Positions 30,216 through 40,910 of a stretch of DNA of 64,000 bases are shown in pieces. Under the pieces are notes generated by a model. The model saw only the letters and a list, made by a program, of their open reading frames with translations. It made no database searches and had not been told where the DNA came from. Source of the stretch: Rhipicephalus microplus (taxonomy: Eukaryota; Arthropoda; Arachnida; Ixodida; Ixodidae); assembly GCF_043290135.1 (NCBI RefSeq), contig NC_134710.1, positions 372,001 to 436,000 on the forward strand, given 5' to 3'. Position numbers and translations under genes: made by a program. How positions within the stretch are numbered: position 1 is the first letter of the stretch; the number at the start of each line of letters is the position of its first letter.

Positions 30216-31065
30216 TCACTGAATTCGGTTCATGTAATCTGCCCCAAGATTTTCCGAGCTCTTGATGTGCTCTACGTGGAATTCATATTCCTGCAGGGCC
30301 AAACTCATAAACACTCTGCTGTGGAGATGTTTTGTCTGTGACAAATATTTTAAGGGTTGACGATCAGTCTGGACAATAATAGGATTCCATATAAATATAT
30401 GAAACTTTTCTGTTGCCCACAAAAGAGCTGAACACTTGCGCTATGTCGCCGAGTACTTCTATTCTCAAGGTAATAACTGCCGGCTAGCATATAAGACTGG
30501 GCGCAATGCACACACTCATGCTCTTGCATAACGACTGCACCTATGCAAGTATCAGAAGCATCACTGTGTAGTATGACAGGTCGTTTGAGATTCGGAGCCT
30601 TGACAATAAATACTTGCATGAGCGCCTTCTTCAGGATTGCCAAGGCGGCTTCTCTTTCATTGTTTCAAGTGACCTTATTGCTTTCTTTTTTTCTCGGTCA
30701 TTTTGGTTAGGGGCGAAACCGTCACTGCGTAATGGGGTATCAAATCACGGTGATACCCTGTCAGACCGAGGAAAGAGAGAAGTTGTTTCTTGGTCTCCGG
30801 TTGCGAAACTTTTCCTATCATGTAAATCGTGTCTTCTACTGGTTCAATAATTATGGAGGCGGAAATGTTGTAGGCCCGTGTGCTCAGATTTGGGTGCACG
30901 TTAAAGAACCCCAGGTGGTCTAAATTCCCGGAGCCCTCCACTACGGCGTCTCTCATAATCATATAGTGGTTTTGGGACGTTAAACCCCACATATCAATCA
31001 ATACTGGTTCAATAATTGCTTCTCCAAGTCGATGATTAAAGGAAACTACTGGCGTCATGTCAACT
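30216..31065 (-). pseudogene. Decayed relative of the Gmr1-like element (RT end and RNase H)
   Basis: The minus strand reads the C-terminal part of Pol, closely similar to that of 7514-14036: KKQLLSFLGLTGYHRDLIPH (about 30790), then ILHSDASDTCIGAVVMQEHE (about 30560), then FHVEHIKSSENLGADYMNRI with a stop at 30216-30218. RNase H is therefore at the end of Pol, as in the integrase-first element. Frameshifts occur (about 30420 and 30640), and a 5'-truncated Ruka interrupts it at 30853-31002. No LTR is visible to its left. Confidence 0.85.
30853..31002 (+). mobile_element. Ruka-type SINE, copy 4, 5'-truncated
   Basis: 150 bp holding only the body and tail (ATGGAGGCGGAAATGTTGTA to ATATCAATCAAT) without the tRNA-like head. 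A perfect 15-bp TSD, ACTGGTTCAATAATT, lies at 30838-30852 and 31003-31017. It interrupts the decayed Gmr1-like pol fragment. Confidence 0.95.
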
Positions 31066-31905
31066 GCCCTCTTCTTTAATTTCTCTTTCTTCTCTTCGGT
31101 TTCTCTCTTTTTACTTCTCTCGCCTGCCATCTTCCTTTTTGTCTGTTGCTGCCCTATATTTGGTTTCTCTCTCTCTGTTCTTTCGGCTGCTATCTTACTT
31201 TTTTTCTGTTGCTTCCTTTTTTTACTGTCTCTCTCTCTTTACTTATTCTCTCACCTGCTAACTTCTTTTTTTTTTTCTCTCGATTTCCTTTATTTCGGTC
31301 CCGCTCTTATTACTTCTCTCACCTGCAGTCTTATTTAATTTGTTGCTTCCCTTTCTCTCTGTCTCTCTTGTTCTCTCTTCTGCTGACTTCTTTTTTTCTG
31401 TTGCTTCACTTTCTTTTTGTTTCTCTCTCTTTACTTGTTCTCTCACCTGCCAGCTTCTTTTTTTCTGTTGCTTCCGTGTCTTTTTGTCTCTTTTCCTCTC
31501 ACTTGCTAACTTCTTTTTTCTGTTGCTTCACTTTCCTTCTGTCTCTCTCTCTTTACTTGTTCTCTCACCTGCTAACTTATTTTTTTCTGTTACTTCTATT
31601 TGTTTCTATCTCTCTCTTTCTGTACATGTTTCCGGACCTGCTTTTTCTTTCCGTTTCTTCCCTTTCTTTTCTTCTCTATCTCTTGTTCTCTCACCTGTCA
31701 ACTTCTTTTATCAGTTGCTTCCCTGTCTTTTTGTCTTTCTTGTTCTCTCACCTGCGATTTTCTTTTTTTTTCTGTTGCTTCAATTTTTTTCTGTCTCTTT
31801 CTCTTGTTCTCTAACCTGCCATCTTTTTTTCTGTTGCTTTACTTTCTTTGTCTCTCTCAATACTTGTTTCTACACCTGCTTATTTTCTGTTACTTCCCTA
31901 GATAA
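31060..31905. repeat. CT-rich minisatellite, unit about 60 bp
   Basis: A pyrimidine-rich array with the recurring core TTCTGTTGCTTC and TGTTCTCTCACCTGC. Cores at about 31398, 31463, 31520, 31587, 31712, 31774, 31831 and 31888 are 57-67 bp apart (one gap is double). The unit is imperfect, with about 13 copies. Long open frames over it on the + strand (Phe/Leu/Ser only) are products of the repeat. Confidence 0.85.
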
Positions 31906-32300
31906 GGGCTTCTTTGTTCATTATATGTATTCTTACAAGAGATCGCAACTTCATAAACAATGTTGGCTGTGCATACCATCAAAGGTCTTGCATGTACATG
32001 GCGGCTTCTTGGGCCCTTCTCGGTTGACGCACCTACAAAGTCCTCCCAGCTTGTCTGTGTGTTCCTTTGCTGGTCTTGCATCTCTCTTGCGCTGTTCTTC
32101 TTGCTCAAAAGTATTGAAAATCTATTTAACTTCGAGACCCAGGCAATGAAGCAGGAAGTAGCTGACCACTTGTCAGACCCAGGTGTAAGCAGGAAGTTAG
32201 GAACAAGCAAAACCACAGCTGTGCCAAGGTGTCGCTGGTGTGCCTGGAGTCTCGAGGAATGATGCTGGTGGCGATCTCCCAGTGAACATCCTTGACACCA
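31906..32300. other. Unassigned intron sequence
   Basis: No recognised feature; open frames on both strands lack motifs. Confidence 0.35.
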
Positions 32301-32313
32301 ATGTGGTGTTGTG

Positions 32314-32550
32314 CCCCGCTGCGATGGTCTAGTGGCTAAGGTACTCGGCTGCTGACCCGCAGGTCGCGGGATCAAATCTCGGCTGTGGCGGCTGCATTTC
32401 CGATGGAGGCGGAAATGTTGTAAGCTCGTGTGCTCAGATTTGGGTGTATGTTAAAGAACCCCAGGTGGTCGAAATTTCCGGAGCCCTCCACTACGGCGTC
32501 TCTCATAATCATATGGTGGTTTTGGGACGTTAAACCCCACAAATCAATCA
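32314..32550 (+). mobile_element. Ruka-type SINE, copy 5
   Basis: Full-length, with tRNA-like head, body and AATCAATCA tail. The 13-bp TSD has one mismatch: ATGTGGTGTTGTG at 32301-32313 and ATGTTGTGTTGTG at 32551-32563. Confidence 0.93.
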
Positions 32551-32563
32551 ATGTTGTGTTGTG

Positions 32564-33197
32564 GCACGAAGGGCCACCAGTCAAATAGTTAAAAACTTGG
32601 GTTCATGAACATTGACGGCTGACATTATTGGCACTTATAGACATGGCATTACAGCTACATGTCTTAGTGCCATGTCTGATAGCATCACTCAAATGCCAAT
32701 GTACAGCAGTCACACACATAAAGGTTGGAAAAGATCATATGGTAGTGTAAGTTATAAGGGTTCAACCAATAAGAAGCCACATACGTAGATATATGGGATG
32801 AGTTTACTGATGTCTACAATGATAAAGCAAAGTGTTCTCAAATAGCTCGTGGACCAGGCTTATTATTGTCTATCCCTACTCTGTTCAATTACAAGATCAA
32901 AGGTGTTTACTCTGAAAAGTGACCCTACTTTTGTGGCATCTGTTGGGACATGTTGAGCTGTGGGAAATGCGTGCGGAGCGCATGCATGTGCAGTGTACAA
33001 TCTCTTCTCTGTCGTGCTCAGCTCCCAAAGTTTGCAGCATGTAATGAATTTAAGAACAGCACAGATGAGGAATGGTGAACATCATTTGCACAGATGAGGA
33101 ATGGTGAACATCATTTGTTCTACTGTGAAGAGAGATTGTGCATCTCAGTCAACTTTAAAATTTTTCCTCAGTGCAATTGACACATGACAAGCGATTC
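32564..33197. other. Intron sequence with a short duplication
   Basis: No gene. A 29-bp block containing GATGAGGAATGGTGAACATC is duplicated in tandem at about 33059-33116. Confidence 0.6.
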
Positions 33198-33338
33198 ATT
33201 TTATAGTCAATGACGCAATTGATAACTGCACCCTCTCCTGCGGATGCCCCACACCATAGATGCATGTCTACAGTTGAACTCCTTTATAAGAGACACTGAA
33301 AAAAAGAGACAAATGGTACACATCACAAGCGATTTTTA
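33198..33338. repeat. 138-bp tandem repeat, left part
   Basis: The unit starts at ATTTTATAGTCAATGAC and contains AACTGCACCCTCTCCT and GTTGAACTCCTTTAT. The same unit appears at 34521 and 34659, 138 bp apart. The array is interrupted by the LINE at 33340-34515. Confidence 0.75.
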
Positions 33339-33339
33339 T

Positions 33340-34515
33340 TCATTCACTTTATTACCTCAAAGATCCCAGTTTGGATATTATATATGAGAGAGTGGGTGAT
33401 AGAAAGGCTATTAATATAAGGGTAGTTATGATGGATGATGGGATGCTTTCAATGAGCCACTTGAATGCTTGGGTGTCGATGGCAGTGGAGGCTTCGGTGG
33501 GCAGGTCATTCCAGTCTCTGCCTGTGTGCAGCAAAAGCGATTGGTGAAAGGTGATAGTATGGGCTTGCACTAGATAGACAGCGTTACAGTAACTGGAGTG
33601 GGAAACGCGATGGGCTTATCTGATGTATGGGTTATCTAAAGGCAAAGAATGGAAGAAATCATAGTAAAGGGTAAGACTTGCAATTTTGCGGCCTAGAGCC
33701 AGATTGGATAAGCTAATCTTTGCTTTTAGTTACGAGATGCTTGAGGTGTACGAATAGTTAGTATGAATGGCGTTATTGCATGGTTCAGGACAGACTCGAG
33801 AGCGTTAATGAGGTTATTGTGGTGAGGATCGTAAATCGCATGCGCTCTAGCTTTGGTCGAACAAAGGCTTTGAAGGCAACTTTTTTAATAGAAGAGGGAG
33901 CGAGCGAAAGGTTATCGTTGAAGTACCCTAGAGTATGATTAGCAAACTTTATGATGTGGTTAATAGGACAGGTCCAAGTTAGGTCATGCGAGATGGTCAC
34001 ACCAAGGTAGTTAAACGAATCAACTGTAGAAATCTGGTTGTTATGGAATTGTAGGTATAAACAATATGACGATGACGACCGTGTGTAGACATTAACACAG
34101 TTTTAGAAACATTCAAGGACATGAGCCAAAATTTACACCAGTTCGGTATGCGGGTGAGATCACTCTGTAATTGGAATAATCGGATGAATTAGTAATTGCA
34201 CAGTAAACAACACAATCATCGGTGAATAGATGGATGTGAGAGTAAATGTTTGAAGGGAGGTCATTAATGTATATTAAGAAGAGGAGGGGACCAAGTATAC
34301 GGTACTTTGCGATACACCTGAAAGAACAGGTGTTAGAGATGAAGAGTTTTAGTTGGCATGAACGAATTGCTGACAGTTGGTTGAAAAGCCTCGAATCTAG
34401 TTTAAAACACAGGGTTGGATGTTAATGCAGGATAGTTTTAATAAAAGACGACCACAGAGAACCTTGTCGAACACCTTCTCAGAATCTAAAAATGTTGTGT
34501 CAGTCGGAATGTTGC
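33340..34515 (-). pseudogene. CR1-type LINE, RT and C-terminus
   Basis: Read on the minus strand. The RT palm block is at about 34490-34400 (FDKVLCGRLLLKLSCINIQP). The late RT/thumb region is at 34000-33785 (TISHDLTWTCPINHIIKFAN, SLAPSSIKKVAFKAFVRPKL). The C-terminal block is at about 33530-33480 (TGRDWNDLPTEASTAIDTQA). Order and motifs fit a CR1/Jockey-type ORF2 missing its endonuclease (5'-truncated), with stops and frame changes throughout. Its borders fall inside one unit of the 138-bp tandem repeat, so it inserted into that array. Confidence 0.8.
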
Positions 34516-34516
34516 G

Positions 34517-34730
34517 GTTTATTTTATAGTCAATGACAGGATTGTTGACTGCACCCTCTCCTACACATGCCCCCACTCCATAGGTGTGTGTCTGCTGTTG
34601 AACTCCTTTATGAGAGACACTGATGTAAGAGAGGAATGGTACATATGACAAGTGATTTATTTTATAGTCAGTGACACGATTGTTAACTGCATCCTCTTCT
34701 ATACATGCCCCCACTCCATGTTATTGAAAG
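34517..34730. repeat. 138-bp tandem repeat, right part
   Basis: One full and one partial unit, with matching landmarks ATTTTATAGT at 34521 and 34659 and CATGCCCCCACTCCAT at about 34566 and 34706. Confidence 0.75.
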
Positions 34731-35115
34731 TTGGCACTGTGTGTTCTTTGCCCATCGTCTGTTGTCCTGTTGTTACATTCATTGTGTGCTACCAGAATGC
34801 CCTAGTTTCCACCCTTCATTGCAGCATGTGTTGTGTGATCGATATTGCAATCGCTGCCTAATGAAAAATTACTATGAATTTTTCATGCTATTTTTCGCTT
34901 TACTACTTCGTGATGAGACTCTCAGACCAGTATCTTTCTGTTGCACTGAAGAAAACAGGCACCATAAAATTGGTTAGCAGTCCTTTTACAATTTTGGACC
35001 AGTATTGAAATGCATTGCATACTATTCTAAAATAATATTTCTTTGTGTTTCTTGTCTGTGTCGAATTGATTTTTAAGCCTGATATCTTAGAGGGCCTATT
35101 TGTGCTCGTTTTCAG
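34731..35115. other. Intron sequence, unassigned
   Basis: AT-rich; leads into the TGCTCGTTTTCAG acceptor of the next exon. Confidence 0.4.
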
Positions 35116-35250
35116 TGCTGCTGCACAGAGTGAAAGCAAGCCAGCGAAGTCCTTGTTCAGTGATGACAAGGAGGACAGCTTTGTGAACACTGCGCTGCCT
35201 GTCACCAGGGACCAGCAAAGCAAGCCTTTTTTGAATAGTGCAAGGAAATG
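35116..35250 (+). CDS. WASHC2: WASH complex subunit 2 (FAM21)-like, internal exon d
   Basis: Starts after a CTCGTTTTCAG acceptor with the one base needed to complete exon c's codon. It reads AAAQSESKPAKSLFSDDKED, then SFVNTALPVTRDQQSKPFLN. SLFSDDKEDSF fits the LFa pattern. The open frame continues past any good GT donor. The best donor is AATG|GCAAGT at 35251, a GC-AG splice site; used there, the exon is 135 nt and leaves two bases (TG), exactly what the exon at 47816 needs. The alternative GT at 35256 has a poor consensus and the wrong phase. The lysine/serine/acidic composition matches the FAM21 linker between LFa motifs. Confidence 0.72.
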
Positions 35251-37415
35251 GCAAGTTGTGGCTGCTGTGTTACTCTGTCATATCACTAATTGCTGTACTA
35301 GTCACTTTTCTTGGATGTTAATCGTGCCATAGGAGGTGTTGGGTGGGTTTATTTCAAGTGAAGTAAAGGAAAAGACAGTCTCAAGGTTACTGTGAAGTAG
35401 TCTTTTTGTCCACTTTACTCTTTTCTCTCCAAAATTACTGCAAAAGACTTGAAACAGTACAATGAATGCCCCCTTTGTTAGCTGCTTTTCGTGAAGGTTG
35501 TGTCAAAAAGTAGACACAAATGTTCTTCCTTCATTCTCTTCTAATTACGTGCATTTTACAAATGTTGCTAAAAGGCTGCCATGCAACATGTCTTGGATAA
35601 GCTGCGCTAGTTCCCCAGCCATGGTTTTACGCTGGCATAGTTGGCATCACACATCCCTTGGAGGAGGAAGCATGACCTTTTTTTTTTATGAAATATAGCC
35701 ATGCGCACAAAAGGGGCCCCCAATAAAAGAACATAAGTGATGTCATAGCTCCACAAAACTGTGCCAAGAGTGAACACTTGCTATATGCTGCTACATTTGA
35801 GCCCAAATGGCATAAATTACACCAAGTGTGCGCCACGGCATGATTTTTGCAGCTTTTTGAAGAAAACAGTACAGCAGGCATTCTATATAAATAATTACTG
35901 ATGAAAATGATGTTTTTGTGTGCAAGGTCTTTTCCCAGCAGCTGAGGTAATAGAAACAAGACGGCCAATTGTATCTGCGACTACAGAAATAGTTTTTCTC
36001 ATGTTCTCAGCCATTATTGCCGGCAGCAGTGGCACTTAACAGCTCAAAAAGCCAACGTAGAGTGCATGTTCATTGGTGTAGGCTTGTGTGCTTTTACTTT
36101 TGACTTCTGTGCTGAAATTCTGCAGTCCTATCAAATTGATAGCGCGTGCCAGAAAAATCCAAGCAGAAGATGACAACGACACACCAAGCACAAGAGGCAC
36201 CTGTTTTTGTTCGTGTCTGACTATACGGCTTTAAACGAAATGTGCAGTTTGTAGGTCTCACAGCATCGACGTCTGTCTGCCTGTTACCACAGAATCAATT
36301 CAGCAATTATAGCTTTCAATAATTCCTCAATAGAGGAGGGGCAGGGTTGTGTGCCCCCTGTCAAGCTGTGCCAAGTACTCATAGAGCGAGGGAGTAACAG
36401 CGAGAGCACTCACACCCACAAGACACGCTAACGCGGACTTGCAACTGATTTTTATAAGAGAATGAAACACATGCTAGAGTGAAACATGAAAGATAGGAAT
36501 AGATAACAAGGTAGTTTTAGTTTCTGTGCACAGTGCCAATGACACCAAAAGCCAGGCAAAGAATAATCGAAACAAACATGTAATCTTTCATTTTTTCTTA
36601 AACTCACGAGCAGACGAACCTTGGCCTCAAGGAGTGTAAGAAATGGGGCAGTAACGCGCTTGTTATCAAGTTTCATACTGTGATATGCTTCTAAAATGAT
36701 ACGTGTGCAGTCTGGTCATCACTCCTACCTAAAATCGGCATGCCTTCAAAACCAGGCCACACATCCTGTGCACTTACCAATATGCCCAGCTAAGTATGCA
36801 TTCTAATCGTCCAGCTTTTGCAATTTTAGTGCCTGTTCCCTCCAAACAGTCATTGACACAGCAACCGGCTTCTCCAACGCTGAACAGCTTACGTGACATG
36901 GGAGTAAAATACACCACTCCAGTCGAACACTTAAAGGGCCAGTGAACAACCCCAAGGTGTAAATATTGTTGTAAAGAGAAATATGTGCCCTTTTACTTCG
37001 TGAACATGCTGCTGTAAGAATTTTGTGAATACGTGCTATATTAAGGGAGTTGCAGGGGCTAGAACATCGCTTTCAGCTGGTTTCAAATTTTTGCGTGGCC
37101 TCGCCACCCTTCTCATTCAGAGGGGGGAGGGCAAGGTGTAGCTTATCGTTGGGCACCCAGTTCGGCAATGTGACAAAACCTCAGCAATTGATGTCATCGG
37201 CAAACTTGATCAGTCACAACGCATTTCGGCTTGCTGCGATGCTTGGTTGTCTACAGTTTAGCCAGTGCCAATGCTTCCCCGCAGCCCAGTCGCTCGATTT
37301 GCAGCCAACAATGATTTGCAGCAAAACTGTGTTCCCAAAACCCGTACACGAAGTTGGCCCGATTTTTTGGAAACAGATTGGCCATCTGAAAGCAGCAACA
37401 CAAATAATGCATTTA
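35251..37415. other. Intron sequence with no recognised feature
   Basis: 2.2 kb with no family motif. Small open frames on both strands have no support. Confidence 0.4.
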
Positions 37416-37986
37416 CCGTATTTACTCGCGTAATTAACATATTTGCATAATAAATCCACTCTCAACTTCAGTCATCAAAATTTGTATTTCTTTTTTCACG
37501 TAATTAACACACCTCCTACATTCATCCGCTGCACTCCCGCTAACCAACACCTGGCGCCTTCTCACCCTATGGATCTCTTCCGTTTTTCATTATTTTGCGA
37601 CCCCCCCCCCCCCCTTGTCGTTTGCTGCCGTGCGCTGTATAGTTTTTCTTTTTATCTGTGTGCGGCATGTTTCCCGTCTTATCTGTGCTCCACATTGGGG
37701 TTCATGAACGGTGCGAGTGTAAGAGACATCGCAGCTGATAAGCACACAGAGAGCAAAGGTCACGCAACTGCCTGCGCTAACCGAACGAACGAAGGTAGCT
37801 TCCTGCGAATACGAAAAAGCCCAACCATGGGCACGCGATTTTTGAGCGACGACGACATGAATTGCTGTCGCGAAGGGTCATTCATCGCTTTCGCATCGCA
37901 GGTTTCTAGAAAAAAAAAAAATGTTTGTAGTCCAGAAAATATCGTGACGATTTCTGCAACATGGTAGCACCCATCATTTCTCGCTT

Positions 37987-38149
37987 ACTGATTGTTGGCC
38001 TAGTTGGTACTTGCTTACTGACATGATTTGGTCGCAAATAATACACACACAAAGTAAAGAAACACTCAACGACAAGCACAAGCCGCTTGTGCTTGTCGTT
38101 GAGGGTTTTTTTACTTTGTGTGTGTATTATTTGTGGCCAAATCATGTCA
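37987..38149. mobile_element. Minimal fold-back Penelope-like insertion (palindrome)
   Basis: A 163-bp insertion with a perfect 11-bp TSD, ATTTCTCGCTT, at 37976-37986 and 38150-38160. From 38019 to 38149 it is a nearly perfect palindrome: two 65-bp arms around 38084 with very few mismatches. The remaining 32 bp at the left (37987-38018) are unpaired. Read on the minus strand they give KYQLGQQS, close to the PLE ORF start at 7087 (MYQLAQHN). This matches the design of the PLE insertions at 21852 and 54932, but here no internal sequence is left. Confidence 0.75.
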
Positions 38150-38550
38150 ATTTCTCGCTTCTCTTGTTATCCGTGCATAGAGGAACTTCTCATGTAGAAG
38201 CGAGGCGGCGGCTGTATTTTGTCATTAATCTTGTTATCGACGGTATGTTTTGATGCTTTGGTAGTTAGTTGGTACAATATTTATTACTTGCTACAATGCG
38301 GGTTACTTGCTACAACGTTAACGGTGTCATCATCGTCGTTGTGCGAGATTGCCGCGAAGTTGGCAAAGTGCGTCGTAGTGCATGCTTTTGGGTGCCCCTT
38401 GATATCAGACCAGATACCCCTGTTGTGGTTAGGCGATTGTGAGAAAAGATAGCCCCAAAACACTTTTACGGCGTGCGCGGGCGGCTCGTGGACAGCTTGC
38501 AGAAGATAGCACCATCAACCACCGAAAATGAGTAAAGTGCAATAAAGAAG

Positions 38551-38649
38551 CTGTTTCCAAACAGTGTATGCATATGTCAACTGCAAAAGGCTAAGCGACG
38601 CTGTTTCTAAACAGTGTATGCATATGTCAACTGCAAAAGGCTAAGCGAC
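38551..38649. repeat. 50-bp tandem duplication
   Basis: Two copies of a 50-bp unit (38551-38600, 38601-38649) that begin CTGTTTCYAAACAGTG and differ by about one base. Recent local duplication inside the pogo-like remnant. Confidence 0.9.
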
Positions 38650-38791
38650 TTAACTTTTTTTTTGCATTACCATATTTGTCGCTCCTCCCGAAGAAGTTTT
38701 CATACAATTTACCCCACGTAATAAACACACACCCCAACTTTGCTCCGATTTTTCTAAAAAGAAAGTGCGTTCATTACGTAAGTAAATATGG

Positions 38792-39261
38792 TAATAGTGG
38801 GTGTGCTGATCAACAGGTGGCCTGTAAATCTGCTCACTCCCAAAAACTCGGCCAGTCACGTGTCTCGATTTCGAAACATAGAGCCCTTGGGAAGTTTCAC
38901 AACCGTATGATTGAATAGCTCTGTTGTAGCTGTAGATGGAAACAAGAACTGTTGTTGATTTCACTACTGTTTGTTGAGACCTGGTTTAGACCAATCGACG
39001 AGCTGTGTGGTGCGTCACGTCGCCGACAGCCGAGTTGTCGTCACTGCGTGTGGAAGAAGCATTGGTCAGGCTTAGGAAAGGAGCGCAGGAATCGTTTTTT
39101 GAAATAAAGAGCAGCTCTGTAATATTCAGAAAGCGTGATCGCAGTGGTCTACTCTACAAATTACCGAGCTTGTTTGGGGGGTGTAAATCTGAGCCTGTTG
39201 ATTGGCCCTTTAAAGGACTGTACTTCGTGCTTTTTCTGGCATTCACTGACGTTGTAAATAC
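38792..39261. other. Unassigned intron sequence
   Basis: No recognised gene or repeat family. Confidence 0.35.
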
Positions 39262-39362
39262 ATAGGCATAGCTTTCCCAGCATATTGGTGGTCGAGAAAT
39301 AGATAGGAACTCCACGCCTACTGGCCACTTCTTCAGGTTGTGGGAAAGCTTATGAACGTATG
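39262..39362 (-). pseudogene. Penelope-like ORF scrap
   Basis: The minus strand reads AYVHKLSHNLKK and a stretch of decayed sequence after it, matching PYMHKISHNLKK at about 15515 in the PLE, just before the GIY-YIG domain. About 100 bp only. It abuts and truncates the gypsy element to its right. Confidence 0.6.
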
Positions 39363-40738
39363 CCATCACCTCTGGCTTTAAGGCCTTTCCAATAGTGACA
39401 TTGCATATGTTCTGAAAAGGTAGACGAAAACACTATGATGTCGTTGAGGTAGTATAAGCAGGTTTTCCACTTCAGGCCATGCAGTACGCTATTGATCATA
39501 CGTTTGAAGTTAGCAGGTGCGTTACAAAGTCCGAAAGGCATTACGTTAAATTCATATAACTCATCTGGGGTGGTAAAAGCCATCTTCTCTTTGTCAGATT
39601 CGGACACTGGTATTTGCCAGTAGCCCGATCGCAGGTCAAGGCTGGAAAAATACTCTGGGCTATGCAACGAATCTAGTGCGTCATCGATTTGTGGGAGAGG
39701 TTAAACATCTTTGCGCGTTATTTTGTTCAGTGCCCAGTAATCAACGCAAAAATGTACTGTTCCGTCTTTCTTTTGCATCAAAACAACTGGCGAAGACCAT
39801 GGACTCGAGGAAGGATGTATGATATTCCGTCGAAGCATGTCTGAGACGTTTTGCTCGATTATCTTCCTTTCTGCAAGAGACACACGGTATGGGCACCAGT
39901 GAATAATTCGGGAACCGTCAGTCTGAATTCGGTGAGTCGCTGAAGTTGTCATACCAGAATGAACGTCAAACAAAGGGAGATGTCTGTTCAATAAATTTAG
40001 CGATTCTTGACTCTGGGCTGCTGTCAGATCAGGGCTTATCGTCACCGGTAGAGGAGTGGGAGAGTTGAGTGGCAGCGCGCTTGACTGTGGTAAGTCTCCT
40101 TGACTTGAAAGGGCAATAATTGCAACGGGATGCGGGTCAATAGCGCATGTGACTGTTGATCCACAGGGCAATAATAAAGGTTCGGGGGTCTGATTTAACG
40201 CAGTAATAAAAGCAGACCCTTCAGAAAAACAGACAATGCCTGGAATGATCAAAATGCCTCTATGTACCGTGTGGCCATAAGGTACTAGAAGCACGTCACC
40301 ATTCACAATGTTGATGCAATCAACGCTAATTACTTCTTCTCGGGATGGCCAAAGAACATAATCTGAAGTGGTGACGAGACGAATGCGCTCTTCGTGTTTC
40401 GATGCAGAAGAGTCGGTGGGATTGGGGTGGATGAGGCGCTGACGACAAGATATAGAAGCGCGTGCAGACAGGAAATCCCACCCTAAAATGAGTTCGTGGG
40501 TGAACTCGCGAAAAACTGAAACAGCAATATGATGACGAATACCGTCTATGAAAACACGAACTGTACACTGGGCGATTGGGTGAGTAATGGCGTTCGTCGC
40601 AGCACGGAGAGACAGGCTTGAGTAAGGTGTTGTGACTTTGCGAAGGCGGGAGCAAAGGTCAGAGCGAATAATCGAAATAGCAGCACCAGTATCCACTAGA
40701 GCTTCGACACGTATACCTTCTACTAACACTGTTAACAA
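39363..40738 (-). pseudogene. Protease and reverse transcriptase of third gypsy
   Basis: Protease: EALVDTGAAISIIRSDLC near the N-terminus (active-site DTGA) and ELILGWDFLSARASISC. RT: SSPWSSPVVLMQKKDGTVHF (about 39820), SSLDLRSGYWQIPVSESDKE (about 39640), VMPFGLCNAPANFKRMINS. The catalytic box reads YLND (about 39445) in place of YLDD, which removes one metal-binding Asp. A single in-frame TAA (39701-39703) splits RT; the same frame continues after it. A frame change near 39395 precedes the truncation. Not functional. Confidence 0.88.
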
Positions 40739-40910
40739 GTTCGATGGTCTGTCTGGAGAAATTGCTGGCTGTCCGATGGATGCAGTTTCCCCTCCTAAAA
40801 CTGCATTGGGGAGTTTTTAGAGTGGGCATTCTAAACATTGGAGGCGGGTCGCAGAGGCGACACGGAATGGCGATTGGGAGATGGTGAGCGGCGGCGAGAC
40901 TCACGGGAGT

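Larger units (their letters stand above)
37416..38791. mobile_element. Pogo/Tigger-like element remnant, family 2, second copy
   Basis: 1376 bp with inverted ends (CCGTATTTACTCGCGTAATT at the left; complement of CCATATTTACTTACGTAATG at the right), both beside TA. The same end type is at 27508-28409. The inside is non-coding now: a C-run at about 37602-37614, a fold-back insertion at 37987-38149, and a 50-bp tandem duplication at 38551-38649. Confidence 0.65.

Noticed and set aside
31060..31905. CRISPR-like array (regular 60-bp spacing)
   Set aside because: Eukaryotic context, no distinct repeat/spacer division, and low-complexity pyrimidine units: an ordinary minisatellite.
31146..32149. Long Phe/Leu/Ser open frames as membrane proteins
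   Set aside because: They are translations of the CT-rich minisatellite in several frames at once.
37987..38149. MicroRNA precursor or ordinary MITE
   Set aside because: Arms are too long and too perfect for a typical animal microRNA. The 11-bp TSD and the Penelope-like unpaired end fit a PLE fold-back better.
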